Shown here: in pieces, positions 49,801 through 62,300 of the stretch
Layout: each line of letters begins with the position of its first letter
Numbering within the stretch: position 1 is the first letter of the stretch
Assembly (NCBI GenBank): GCA_013400155.1
Contig: VXBM01000537.1
Location: forward strand, 62,001-126,000
Source: Helopsaltes ochotensis
Taxonomy: Eukaryota; Chordata; Aves; Passeriformes; Locustellidae
Length of the DNA stretch: 64,000 nt
Direction: 5' to 3'
The notes under the pieces: generated by a model
Told to the model about the DNA's origin: nothing
The model's database searches: none
The model's input: the letters and a program-made list of their open reading frames with translations, nothing else
Program-made: the position numbers and the translations under genes

Positions 49801-52800
49801 GAGGCAAACAGGCTGACATTGGCAAGAAGGGCAGCAGAAGGACCAGTAGCTGTCTCAAAAAGCCTTTACCTCAGAGACCAACATCCTGAAGTTCCCAGGG
49901 AATATGCTCTGCTCACATTCTTTGCTATAAAAGCTTTCAAATTTTAAAGAAGAGAAACAAGGGAAACTGAGGAAAATTCTGAAATGGATAAGTACTTGGG
50001 ATGCTTCCTTTGCCATTATAATAGGTGCATTTCTAATGGATTCTTATGGTAAATTATTATACAGTAACACAGCCACAGGATATACTTGATTGCAAATCTG
50101 GCCTCTGTACTTTAAGAATCATTTCTATAGGGAAACAAATGAGTAGAGGAAAAGAGCAAGACACTGGCACGGAAATTAGGTCTGGGCTCAGCTTTGCATA
50201 ATTTCACAGCTGTAAATCTTTGAGAACATCACTGGTGGTGAATGCTACTACTACATTCACCATTGTGAGTGAGTAACTTCTTCTTGCCTAGATAAAAGTA
50301 ACAGGCTTTGGTTGAACACTCAGCATGCTTTGCATGTGGCAAGCCAAGAACTGGAGGTTCAGTAGCTAACAGAGACCCAGGAGTACTGGAGCTTAGAGCT
50401 GCCTGAGAGGAAATAATAAGAGTATGTGTGTTGACAGCATTGGTCACAACCTCCCTCTTCCTCACAACTGGCACCATTTAGTGGGATGTGTTTCCTGTCA
50501 CATGATGGGGGGTTCTGTGTGTGCATACCTCAAATTTCTGTGAATCAGCATCTCACCTGGATCAATTTGTGTCCAGATAAGTTGTTCTCGTGAAAAAAAA
50601 AAGTCTTCATTAATAACTTAATAGCCTGCTAATTAAAACACTCAGCCTGTGACCTGAGATCTCACCTTGTTCAAACTTGAGAGCAGATCTTTTCCATGTC
50701 AAATGGGGCAATTGTCTTCTATTGCTCCTGTAGAAGTTATCTCATTAAATAAAAACTTTTGAAATAGTCTTTGGGTAAGAAAAAGACAACTGCTTCTGTG
50801 TCTTGATGCTGAGGATAAAATTCTGGAGTGCTAAACAATTCTATCCTTCCTCCCAGCGGGTACTTCAGTATTTTATGAAAAGCAGAATAACTAAAGCCAT
50901 CTAAAACTTCTAAATCAGAGGACAGTGACTGGAGACCTCAGCTGGCAGATGGCAGGACCCAGTTTAAATCTTTCTTGTTTAAATAATTTGGAGTAAGAAC
51001 ATAAAACCAATTCTTCCATTAACAGGAACTTCCTCTTGCTATCTAATTTTTGAGTGAAGGTCAATAGAGAGGTCTAAGGCCTGATGGTGGAAATTTGAGA
51101 AATGTTAAAGGCAGGAAGTCAAGCACAGTGATTTTAAGCAGATAAACAGCTACAAAACAACTGATTTTGGAAGCTCCTAGTGGTAGCATGGTAATGAAAT
51201 CTGGGCCCAAAAATACCAGAACTTTACTGTTTCCATAACTTTAGGTTCTGTAACTTAAGAGGCTGTGCTGAAACCTTTTTCTTTCCCCTCCTCAATGAGA
51301 TTTTGCATTGTCATGATCAGATAATTATTCCTACTTAGACTGGAAACTTTCCTGGTGGAAATCCTTATCAAAGCCTCAATGTGCTCCTGAATGCAATAAA
51401 ATGATCAGCAATACCTAATCCTAGTGTGGCAGTTCTAGGCTGGCAGTCTTGAGGTGCTGGATGCTGAAAGTTGATGGAATCGTGGCTCATGTGTGGCTCT
51501 GCTGAAATTGCTTTCTGATGTACTATAGATAACTAAGTAAGATATATGTAGTGTTTAATCTAAAGTAAGTAGTCTTCTTACATACATCTTGGTCCAAAAG
51601 TTTGAATGTAAGATTTTTGAAATGTGATGTTACTTTCCCCTACAATTCTTGCCCCACAAAGAAATTCAGTGGCTGCTAATGATGAAGAATTACAGTACAA
51701 GTAATTGTAATATAGCTTTTGGAATAGTATAAAAGTAATCATTAGGAAATTGCGAACCTTCTTTTCATCCAAAACCTTGTATAGTGCTAAATAGTGTGTA
51801 CTGCAGTACTTTTGAAAGTCATCTTTTCAGAATGGGATTGTTTGATTAAAAAAACTCAGAAATGGGTTTATTCACTGTCTAGGTTATATAAATAAGGATA
51901 AAGTCTTTATTTTCCTTAGGACTTTTCACAAATCCTAAATAGGTTAAACAAAAATTAACTAAGACTATCTATGGAAATCTTTATCAAATCAAGTGTGCTA
52001 TCATTAACTACATTCAGCACTTAAAAAGGTAAACAGGAAGATGTGGTTACGGTTCTCATCTTGCCTTACAACTGCAGTCTAGATTTATGTTTACTGTGGG
52101 CATGTTCCTAATGCCTGTATTCATATCAACAACATTTACATACTTTTAACATTGTTAAATGTAACATTGTTAAGAGATTCTAGTCAACAAAAATATACTT
52201 GTGATTCCCTATGCTTTAGAAATACCCTGAATTAAATGAATCCACCCTAATAAGCACCTTAGTATTCAAGTACCAAAATTATGTGCAGACATTTACAGCT
52301 TTTAGTCTTCTTCACTGCATTGCCCATGAAGAAACCTTGTAAGGAAGACCACTTTTTAAAGGCATAAAAGATAATGTAAATGCAAAATGTCATTTGAGAA
52401 GTTGTAATTGCTTCAGAATAATCCAATTATGTGAACTGAACAGAAGAAGAGCTACAGCTAATGTTTGTGTGATGCTTGACTCAAAGAAAATATTTACTGA
52501 AAGAGGTAGGGCAGGGTGCTGAATTTGATGCATCTGGAATTAGGGACAGTAAACAGGATTAGCTTTCACTCTGGAAGTCCATGTGTTATAGAAATATCGT
52601 TGAAATAACTAAAGAACAAGATAAATAAGAAAACAAAGGAGCTCTGCCAGTCTCCTCTGTAGGAGTAAAGAGGATTAGGTATAATGAGATTATCAAATAA
52701 TTCCGTGTGGCAACATCCACATAAATCAACAGACAAGGGGGAGGGAGATGGTCTCTGCAGTAAATGTTAATAGCAGCAATGTACCAGCCATAAGAATAAA

Positions 52801-53420
52801 GCTCCCTCCTCTCTTGAGCCCTCCTCTCAATGTGGAATACTATTGTAGTAGTAGGACTATAATTAAAACTGTAACCCAGCACGGTGTCTGATAGCAAGAG
52901 TTTTTCTGTCCAGAGTCAGTGTGTTCAAGCAAGACAACAGGACAAAAAATGTTCCCATGTTGACCTTTTCCTCCAGTCACTGTTTGTTTTCTCCTTAATT
53001 CTCTGGAAGCATATCATGTAAGATATACAAGCCACCAAAACCAGGGTAAATGTGGTTTCTGTCTCTTACCACAAAAATGCTTTAATAATTAGGAGAGCAT
53101 AACCCATCCTTGTAGAATATGCTCTTTATTTGTGGTATTCTACCTGTATCAGAATCAAGCTTGAGATAACCTCTGGAGCAATATAATCCCATTGTCATTC
53201 CTGTTACCAAAGTCTTATCTGATCTCCGTTTTTCCTTTTCCTGTGCTGTCACTGGTGGACACAGAGTTCATCGTATTTCCTGTGCTATTTAAAGAACTTC
53301 TTGGGCTGGTGCATTTTAAACCTGCCTCTGTATGCTTTAAAATACCAACAGGAAGCATTTAGCCTAGACAAATCATAGTTACTGTACAATGCTCAGTTCA
53401 TACAGGAGACAATTTGGCAC
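46873..53420. other. Intergenic sequence, no gene seen
   Basis: Between about 46.9 and 48.3 kb the plus strand is conspicuously C- and T-rich (purine-rich minus strand), with degenerate minus-strand open frames I cannot assign. The rest is AT-rich, without recognised elements. Confidence 0.5.
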
Positions 53421-53450
53421 ATTATATATATATATACATGTATATATATA

Positions 53451-53489
<39 letters not shown>
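53421..53489. repeat. (AT)n microsatellite
   Basis: About 69 bases of AT dinucleotides with small interruptions (ACATG, TTTTAT), ending in a short CA run. Self-complementary and likely length-variable. Confidence 0.95.
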
Positions 53490-54673
53490 GGATAAGGTAT
53501 GAAAACAGAGGATTCTAGACCACATAACATTTTCATCTTCTGACCAGTCTTCAAATATAGTTTCCATATTAGGGAACACTACCACAACTGCTTGGGAAAG
53601 TCTCTGAATACAACTTGAGAAGTGGCATGTGTATCATGCTGAAAAATTTCTTGTGTTGTAGCAGAGGATGTAGTTATGACAAAGGAAAATGAGAACTGTA
53701 ACTTCTGATAGCAACTGGTGGTGAAAGCAGAGCTGTACTGTGCCAGGATAGTTTGGGTCCACCACTTGCAGAGTTATTTCACCCACATGAATCTGAGATT
53801 TTCTACTATGTGTGTTCTGCTTCAGCTCAGTTAGAAAACTGCTCACACCAGGGCCCCCAAAATGATTTATTCCTAGGTCATTTTCACATGATCTATTTTC
53901 TGCTGTTTAGTCCAAAAAAAATAGAATGCCAACTTACTTGAAAGTTTCGTGAAAGATATTTTTTTTCCTATCAAGTAGGGAAAATTATGGCTTATTATTT
54001 ATCTGATGAATTTGCATGGAAAGGATCTAAGGTTCCTTGCAAAAGCCAGCAGGACTCCTTACTGCTATTTGTCCTGGATCACAGGCTGCCACTTTTGAGA
54101 AAGAGTAACCTGCCTCCATAGGATTTCTTTCAAGCATGACTGTAGGAGGATGTAGACCAGATGTTTAACAAACACACATGGTGAGAACACACCACAAATG
54201 AAAGAAAAGCTACATAATACTTAATTCATTGTTGTAGTAAAATTAGCCTTCTCCTCTGTTTGTTTGTTAGTTAGTTTGTTTTACTTTTTGGGTCTATGAT
54301 ATTTAACATGAAAAGCAAACAATAGGTCAGCTAAACCCAAACCAGGCTGTTGGCAACTGGGTTCCAGAGATGGAAAGATGCCAAGGGGAGCTGATTCCTG
54401 AGTGTGAAAACAAATATCAGGAACAATGAAACAATTTTTCTCAGCTATTCCTCTTGTATAGGAGGCATGTAGCTCTACAGATCCAGAATCCTCCTGCAAA
54501 AGTTAGTCCTGTCATGTCTGTTAATTCCTCAACAGCTTGCAAGGACAGTGACATCCAAAGATAAGCCAGAAGTGATCTCTTCCCCATGAACATCCTCTTG
54601 CAGGTGCAAAGGCAACTTTCTTGCCTTGAGCTTTGACAACCACAAATCCACAGACGGTCTCCAGGCTAACATA

Positions 54674-55142
54674 TATAGAATATCACAATGGCTAAGGCTG
54701 GAAGTTACCTCTGGTCCAACTGCCCTGCTCAAGCAGGTCACCACTTGCCTAGGACCACATAGAGTTACATGGACCATGTAGACTGTAGGGTCTCCAAGGC
54801 TAGAAACTCTACCCCCTCTCCAGGGAACTCGTTTGTGTGCTTAGTGAACCTTACAGTAAAAAAGGAAAGTGTTTCTTGATGTCCAGAGGGAACCTCCTGT
54901 GTTTCTGTTTGTGCTGATTTCCATGTACTGATTTGCCTGTTACAGGGCATCTCTGGAAAGAGCCTTGCTCCATCTTATTTACAGGTTCCCTTCAGATTTT
55001 ATACATATTGATGTGATCCCTCCTGAGCCTTCCCTTCTCCATGCTGAATATTCCCAGCTCTATCAGTCTGTCCTAATAAGGGCAGTGATCTAATATGTTA
55101 ATCATCTTAGTGGTCCTTCTCTGGACTCTCCAGTACTTCCAC
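54674..55142 (-). mobile_element. CR1-type LINE, 3' untranslated end
   Basis: The plus strand carries, in order, phrases of the CR1 3' end in reverse complement: TCTGGTCCAACTGCCCTGCT, CCTAGGACCACATAGAGT, AGTAAAAAAGGAAAGTGTTT, GATCCCTCCTGAGCCTTCCC, CATGCTGAATATTCCCAGCT and AGTGGTCCTTCTCTGGACTC. Heavily substituted. It ends abruptly at about 55142. Confidence 0.88.
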
Positions 55143-55339
55143 ACAAGGCTTTTTATTTCCAGAAATAGCAAAGAGCATCCTATGGGGTCATTAAAATTTT
55201 GTTTTCCATCACAAACATGCTGAAAGAGATAGGGTTTGTAGAATTCCCTCTTAGTTATAGTGGAATGAAGGGTTAAAATGTCTTCCAGTTCCTGAAGTGG
55301 TCTACTCTCCAGCACTGAAGACAGTAGTGCTCTCCACAT

Positions 55340-55570
55340 GTAGGACTTTCCTGTCATGAAGGCATGGTGGCTATGAGCAATGACTGCATTGATCTGGCAT
55401 TTTTCAATACCTCCAAGAATAATCTTCTCCATAACCTTACCAGGCATTGAAGTGAGCCTGACAGGTCTGTAGTTTCCTGGGTCACTCTTCTTGTCCTTTC
55501 AAAGCTAATTCTCTTGCCTTCCTTTTTGTTTAGGGTTAATCCATTCCTGCCTCCTAGCAACCACTTGCCA
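55340..55570 (-). pseudogene. CR1-type LINE reverse-transcriptase fragment, decayed
   Basis: The minus strand encodes MPGKVMEKIILGGIEK followed by a degenerate HxF...GKS segment. This is the well-known stretch just before and into the finger/palm of non-LTR (CR1-type) reverse transcriptases. Immediately upstream the matching residues continue only in another frame, so a frameshift is present. It is collinear with the CR1 3' end at 54674-55142 but far too close for a complete element, so the intervening part of ORF2 has been lost. Non-functional. Confidence 0.75.
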
Positions 55571-56220
55571 TTACAGCTCCAGCCAAGACAGCTTGTAAAC
55601 ATCCGCTGTGTAAGTACCTAATGCAAGTGGAGTTAATGAACTATTTGTAAGTACTGTTCCCCCTGGCTAGCACAGTCTAAGATCTACACCACTCATGCCT
55701 CTGTCAGCACCGTCAGGAATGAGATCTTGAGATTATCAGCAAACACAGCAACTGATAACTCGTGCTTTAGTAACTAGGGAAAAAAAATGCTTCTCCCTTG
55801 ACATACCAAATCCAGATGGACTTGATGAGGACCCTTACAGGGCTGCTAAGGTGCTAACAGAAATATGTTTCATTTAATCAGACTACTTGCATTTGCTACT
55901 TATTTATTCTAGGATCCCTCCATCATCAGGGGAGATATGGAGAGCAATTTAAATCCAAATCTGAGTTAGTCTTTGGGGTTGTCCCTTTCTCCACTAACTC
56001 CACAGTGAGTTAAAACAGCTGGACTTCTGACTTGGACATCTCAGCATCTGAAGCTAAGTAGGATGAGTCTGTGCGTATCTCAGGAATTCCTGGTTTTCAC
56101 CTATGTCATTATCTCTGTGTATGAAGAAGCAAAGGATGTATAACCAGGTTGGTGTCATCTGATATTTTCTCTGTGTAATTTGAGGACCTGAACTGCTCTG
56201 AGCATCTCCAAGATGCAGCT

Positions 56221-56310
56221 TTATAGAATTGTAGAACCACAGAGTAGTTTGGGTTGGAAAAGACCTTAAAGGTCATATACTTCCAAGCCCTCTGCCTTGG
56301 GTAACCATTA
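56221..56310 (-). mobile_element. CR1-type LINE, extreme 3' end
   Basis: TAGAATTGTAGAACCACAGA, then GTTTGGGTTGGAAAAGACCT and TAAAGGTCAT, is the reverse complement of the CR1 terminus. Similarity fades after about 90 bases. Confidence 0.85.
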
Positions 56311-59300
56311 TGTCACGTAAAACTGTGATCAATGTAGGTGCTACTGAAACATGAACATTTACATTACACAGCTCATTCGACTCCTCCTGGTGGGTGCCCT
56401 CTAACATTATAACCAGCTGTGTTTGCAGGAGAGATATCTACTCTGCTTATTTGACTGATGAAATAAATCCATTCATCTTGTAACAACTGTCTGCCAAATC
56501 AGTTCTTCACACTCTTTCCAGTAACAGAAACTTTAGCAGAAATATTGATTTAAGAGATTCCTGCCTCTTGTCCCATGGCACGGTCCAGAGTTCTCTTGAT
56601 TGTGCTAACACTACTGTCTGTGCAATCACATTTTAATGTAGATCAGTGAACAACTAACTTTAAAAAGAACCCTTAAAAACCTGAAGATCTCTTACACTTA
56701 AGTTTATACTTAAGAAAGCACATGCCACTGTAATAAATAATGAGGTTGTTATGTGGAAAAATCTGTTACAATTTTCAGTTGGATTCAGATCAGGTTTACT
56801 CATTGGCTTTAGCAAGTGAACACCCAGGTCACACAAAGAGCACTGTAAGTAACATATAATACAGTGAATTGCATGTGGAATACTCCAGAGAGCTCAGACA
56901 GGAAAGGTGGGATTCATCTCTCTTCATGTTACACCTCTGCAACAAGGATCTCTGCTCGTTTACAGATAATGGCGAGAAACAGCCTTTTAAAAAGGTGATT
57001 CATTTCAGATGATAAGATGAATTGTGCTCCGCTAAGTGCCTGTTTCTCACCACTGATTGTAAGGAAGTGTGGAGTCACTGGCTCCATTGTGGATATCTAG
57101 CTATTAATTCCTCCCTGCCTTTCCTGGCAGAGACATCCCACTCTTGTGTGCATGTGCACAGGCACACACATGTACATGCCTATACACACACACACAAACA
57201 AAATTAATTCCAAGATAATACACGTGTATGGATGTGTTAGTTCCCATGTATAGGCCCCTTCCCCTCCGGTTTGCTGCCACTTTGCTTCATAAAGTGACCA
57301 TGATATGTGCTACAAATTAAGTGGATTCTTCAAAGCTGAGAAGAAAGGCAACAAATCAGGCTTCCTTCTCTTGTCCAAGTCCTCCAACTTCACACCTACT
57401 CACAAATAGCAGCTCTCAACTGCTAGCAACAGCTCTCTCCTTGCACTCAATTACTGGGACTGACTAAGCACAAAAGCAAAGCAGCAACAAGTATTTCAAT
57501 TAGCATAAAAGGCAGACAGTCCTTGGATGTCCATGTTGCAATAGGGAGTTTAAGCACTCTTACTTCTTAGCTCTATTAAATGATGTAAGGATGTACAAAC
57601 TCCAAATGTCCAATGTTCCCCCCTTAAGAGAAAATTTTAAGTTAAAGAAGTTAGCTAATAACCATGTGGTGAATCAGAGGTTGTTTGCTGTGGGCACTGT
57701 TTGCTGTTTATTCTCCTTGCAGAAATGTTCATAGCTCCTTCACTATGCACAAGTAGTTAGTATCAACTAACTACCCTTTCCTATGCCTTGGGAGTTAATC
57801 CGCTCCAAATTCAGTCACCTAAACAGATGGAGGTTCTAGGAGTTAGCCACCCTTGATACCTAGAGTTATGTCTTCAGTCTGCATTATTAAGCCTGAACTT
57901 CATTGTGGCTCCTCTCTCAGCCTGGAGGCACTAAGTGTGTTGGACCATGCAAAGAGCCAATGGCATGAGAAAAATTTCCACTACAGTTTCATAAGCAGAA
58001 GTGAAGACTATTCTCAGGTTCTCCAGCATATGCAGATTTCTGGGCCCACCTAGCTTCTTCCCACATGGATGCAGAAATACAAGGGATGAAATAAAATTTT
58101 GATCTCCTTCCTGCTCTTTTCTATCCGTTTGGCCTAAACCCAAGTTCTGCAGTACACAATATATTGCTTGTCAGAATGCTTTTCTGCTAGAGTAATTTGA
58201 AAACTCAAATTATGCATCACAACACCCTTGCAAGGTGGAAAGGAAATTAAAGAGCTGGCAAAACCCCACTACTTGTCAGAGCAATTTCATGTAGGTCAGA
58301 GCTTACCTTTGGGTCTAAGTATTTTAAGTAATGGTACAAAGCAACACTGAGGCAGAGGACATATATCTATACTCCCACCAGTGTGAATGGGAATGGAGGC
58401 TACTCAATACTTATGCAGCCTCCACCTTTGATTGTGTCAGCCGTCAGTCTCAAAATTCCAAACTCTTAAAGCATTTAAAGCAGCAGAACAGTGACTTGTA
58501 AGGTCTCAAAAGCACCTACATCTCCATCTCCCATCTAAAATCCCATTGGTTCAACCTGACTCTTTAGATACTGAAATATTCTTTTAACATGGCCTGAAAT
58601 AACGCAAATGTAATAGAAATTCTAGAGGCTGTGATTCTCCATGTCCTTAACCAACACCTTGCCTCCAGAACTGGTTCTTATCCCTTCTACAGTATCCCAT
58701 TGTGTATCCCTGCAATGTATCCAGACATCGTGGCACCATTTGGGCAATTTCTAGTGGTCATCTTCTCTGCCAGTGCAATGTTTGTAATTTTTATTTCTTC
58801 CTGGTTTTGAAGTGGCTTATCTGGCATGATGTTATTAAATGTTATTATTTGCTGGCCCAATGAAAGTATGATTAAAAAAAAGAATAAAAACAGACTTTGG
58901 AAAAATATGTAATTTAAATTCTTCCTGATAAATTTAATTCCTCTGTAGACTACCACTGAGTTTAGAATTAGAGGTGGGCCTCAGTCTGGACCCACAGCCA
59001 CAACATGAATTCACAGTAGTTCCTTTAATAGTCTTTACAACATAAAAATAAACTACTCATTTATTTAACCCTAGACTTCCCAGAAATTGGTACATTCAGG
59101 TGCCAGGGAAAAGTGTGAAATGTCAAGCAAGGGTCCAGAGCCCTGCTGCTCTGCAGTTGTTACTGACTTTTCCTCCTGGGAAAACCCTGGGTTATGATGA
59201 TTTCCAAAGTTACAGAGTACATTGGAGGAAGAGTCAGAAATTGCCCACTGATAAAAATGAAGTGTAAAATATCTTTTCTTCTACTACCACTACCTCACCT

Positions 59301-62300
59301 GAAAGTGAACTCTCTCTTTCAGTGAATGTTTGAAGCAGAAGGAAGAACTTCAAGCTCACTAAGTGCAGTCTTCTGGGAACTATCAAATTTATTCATGAAT
59401 TATTCTCAGCTGCCCTTCCTGGGAGGAGCAGGATGAAAGAACCTATAAGCTTTCTGTAATTGATTTGTGACAGGTCAGGTTCACAGAACATAAAATAAAA
59501 TAAAGAGCCTTCTATTAGGCTGAAGTAACCCAGTCACTAGTGCAGGAAAAGCAAACAAAGAGCTTCCCTTAGCTCAAACACTGCGGTATTCAGCCTGTGA
59601 ACACTGACTGACTTGCTATTATGCACATATAGCCGAGCTCTGGCCTTCCCCATGTTTGCCCTTTCAATAGCCACATCCTGGCTAGCCCGCAATGCACAAA
59701 TCCAGCACGACCACCCAGGCTGGGACAGTGAGAACGGCAGATGCAGGAGGGAGAATAGCAGCTGTGGGCAGCATGGAGAAGCACCCACTTCAAATGGCAT
59801 AAAGTGCTGGATAAAAGATGCAAACATGGAGAGATAGAATCCTCCAGGTCGAGGGCATTCTCCTCTCTCCACCAGCTTGGCTGGGAGCCACATTCCTACA
59901 TTCCTGGCTCTGCCACAGAACAACCCAGTGTTGTAGAGGCAAAGGCCAAATGCTTTGTTGTGGGTAATGTATGTCAGGACAACTCAAACAAAAAGCCAAA
60001 GTTTTACAGATCTTCCCACATCCTGGGACCTGAACTTCACAAATGATTACTAGATTAAGTTATTCTGTAGCCTCTTTCGATACAACCCACTGAATTTAAA
60101 ACTGTTTCTCTTATACTGGAAAGAATTTCCTTGGATTAGAATACATACTTATTGAAATGTTTATGAGTTGATTTTAAAATGCCACAACACTAGAGCATCA
60201 ATGATTTTCTGCCGGGATTACTAAAGACTTCTTTATCTTGCAAGCCAAACTCTGAGATTCACCATTACTTTACACAAAATATCACAAGAGACTCACACTT
60301 TCATCAGCATACTTTCGTATGCTAAAGCCTGTTTCTTTCATGTGCTGAAACAGCAGAACAGATAAGAAGTAGGAACAGACACAGTGTTCTGGTATTTACT
60401 GTATTTTAGCCAACCATGTCTTGGGTGAATTACTCATCCACCTGTTTTCCAAGGGGTGAGAGATACAGGAATTTGATATTTGGGCATGGTGTTTTTGTGC
60501 ATTGATGTGATGGCTAAGACACACAGGCAAGGGAAAAACTGGGAGGCTGGATGCATTGTTCACTATATTCTCTCATAAACTCCTTTTCCTCTTCATTTAT
60601 AAACTTTAGGGAATACAGAGCTTGTCAGTTCTCCCACTACCATATGGGATCTTCCCTGGCTAGGTGTGTAGTGGGAGAGGAGAGATACATCAGACTGTTA
60701 AAATGAAACTTCATGATTACAACAGAGACCCTGGAATCCAGAATATTTTATAATTTAAACTTTTACTGCACTTTTTCTTTCAAGGTACAGTGTCCTTAGT
60801 GGTTGCAGTCCAGTGAACAACTAGGTTGTCTTCACAAGAGTAAACGAAGAAAACCCTGGAAATTTGTGTGATTCTTGATTAACTGCCTTCACTGTTCAGC
60901 TGTTCAAGCAGTTGGACAGCAAGGTATGGCTTTGGCTGGAGTCAAGTAGGGGTCTCCCGGAGAATTCCCAACTATGCTTCCAGGAATCAGTCGCAACTAG
61001 TGGTCTGGATACAGCCAACCCATCTTGGAGGGCAAAATTGTGTAACTCCATAGACAGAGGTACTCTGCACCAGTTAAACTTACTGCCAAAAATGCTTTTT
61101 GTCTCCTAATATAGGAAATTGCTGGTCTACATTTAGCCTGAAAAGCCCAGACTTGTCATGCTGAAGACAATTGTTAGAAATTGAATATTAGAAGGTTAGT
61201 TTTCAGATGCTTTTTTTCCTTCCCCCAATTCCTTCTGCTCTCTCTCCCTGCAAAATCTGTTTATACATTCATGCACTGGTCTGAAATATGTTAAAATCTG
61301 TGTGTTATTTGGGTCCTAATAAGAAAAAGGAGGTAGGTTTAGGTCTAAGGGCTTGGGAGTGGGAGACAGCAAGAACTGTTGATCATGGAAATTCTGAGAG
61401 AGCAGGAGGGACAAACAGCAATAATCAGAATGGATGTTTTTGTGTGTGAGCAGTACAACTGCAGTTTCTTTTTAGAAAGATATCCACCACAGGCACATTT
61501 ACTATGACCTGAGCCAGAGAATTACACATCTCTTTAATAATTTTTCTTTTTTCCCCAACCAGTTTCCCTTCAGTTTTTCAGTCTGAGGTGGCTGGATCAA
61601 AACTTTTGAAGAAAGTTTTTTTTCTGAAACATGATCTGAACCAAAGGCCATTCAGAATAATTTTCTTCATGGAAACTGTTCTATTTTTGTTAAATTTGAT
61701 AACAGCTTGTTTTTACAAAATAAGACATCGATGCCAAATTGAAGCTGGCAATATCATCTAAAGAAGTGTCACTCTGGATATAAACAGGAAATGTTTAGAG
61801 TGCTGATCCAATGATTAATGAATGTTTCCACGTCTATATAGCAGCCAATTTTCCCTTTCCTTGGAGATTACTCCATTACATAAGCACCAGAAGGGCCAGA
61901 ACTTTGGTCCCATGTATCAAAGTATACAAAAAATTCTTCTGTACAAATGCTGGCATGGTTTTCTCCCTTTGAAATTAATTTCAGGCATCTTCACTGACTC
62001 CAGTGGGAGTGAGAAGCAAGCCAGTGTCTGAAAGGTTCTTTGCTCACACCTCTTTTTCATGGCCAAAGGAGTTTTCTTCTGTAGGATTTCTCAGCCTTCC
62101 CCCAGTTCATTCATAGACACCACTCCTTAAAAGTCTGACTACAGTTTAGTGAGAAACTCCTCACTTTCCTCTCTGTTAAACACCCTAATATTTTTTACTG
62201 ACTGGAGGGAAAAAATTGGATTTGACTAAGTAGTTCTGAACCCTATTGTATGGATCCAGCCAGACATCCACAGCAGTCTTTTTTAGGCTGTCCATAATCT

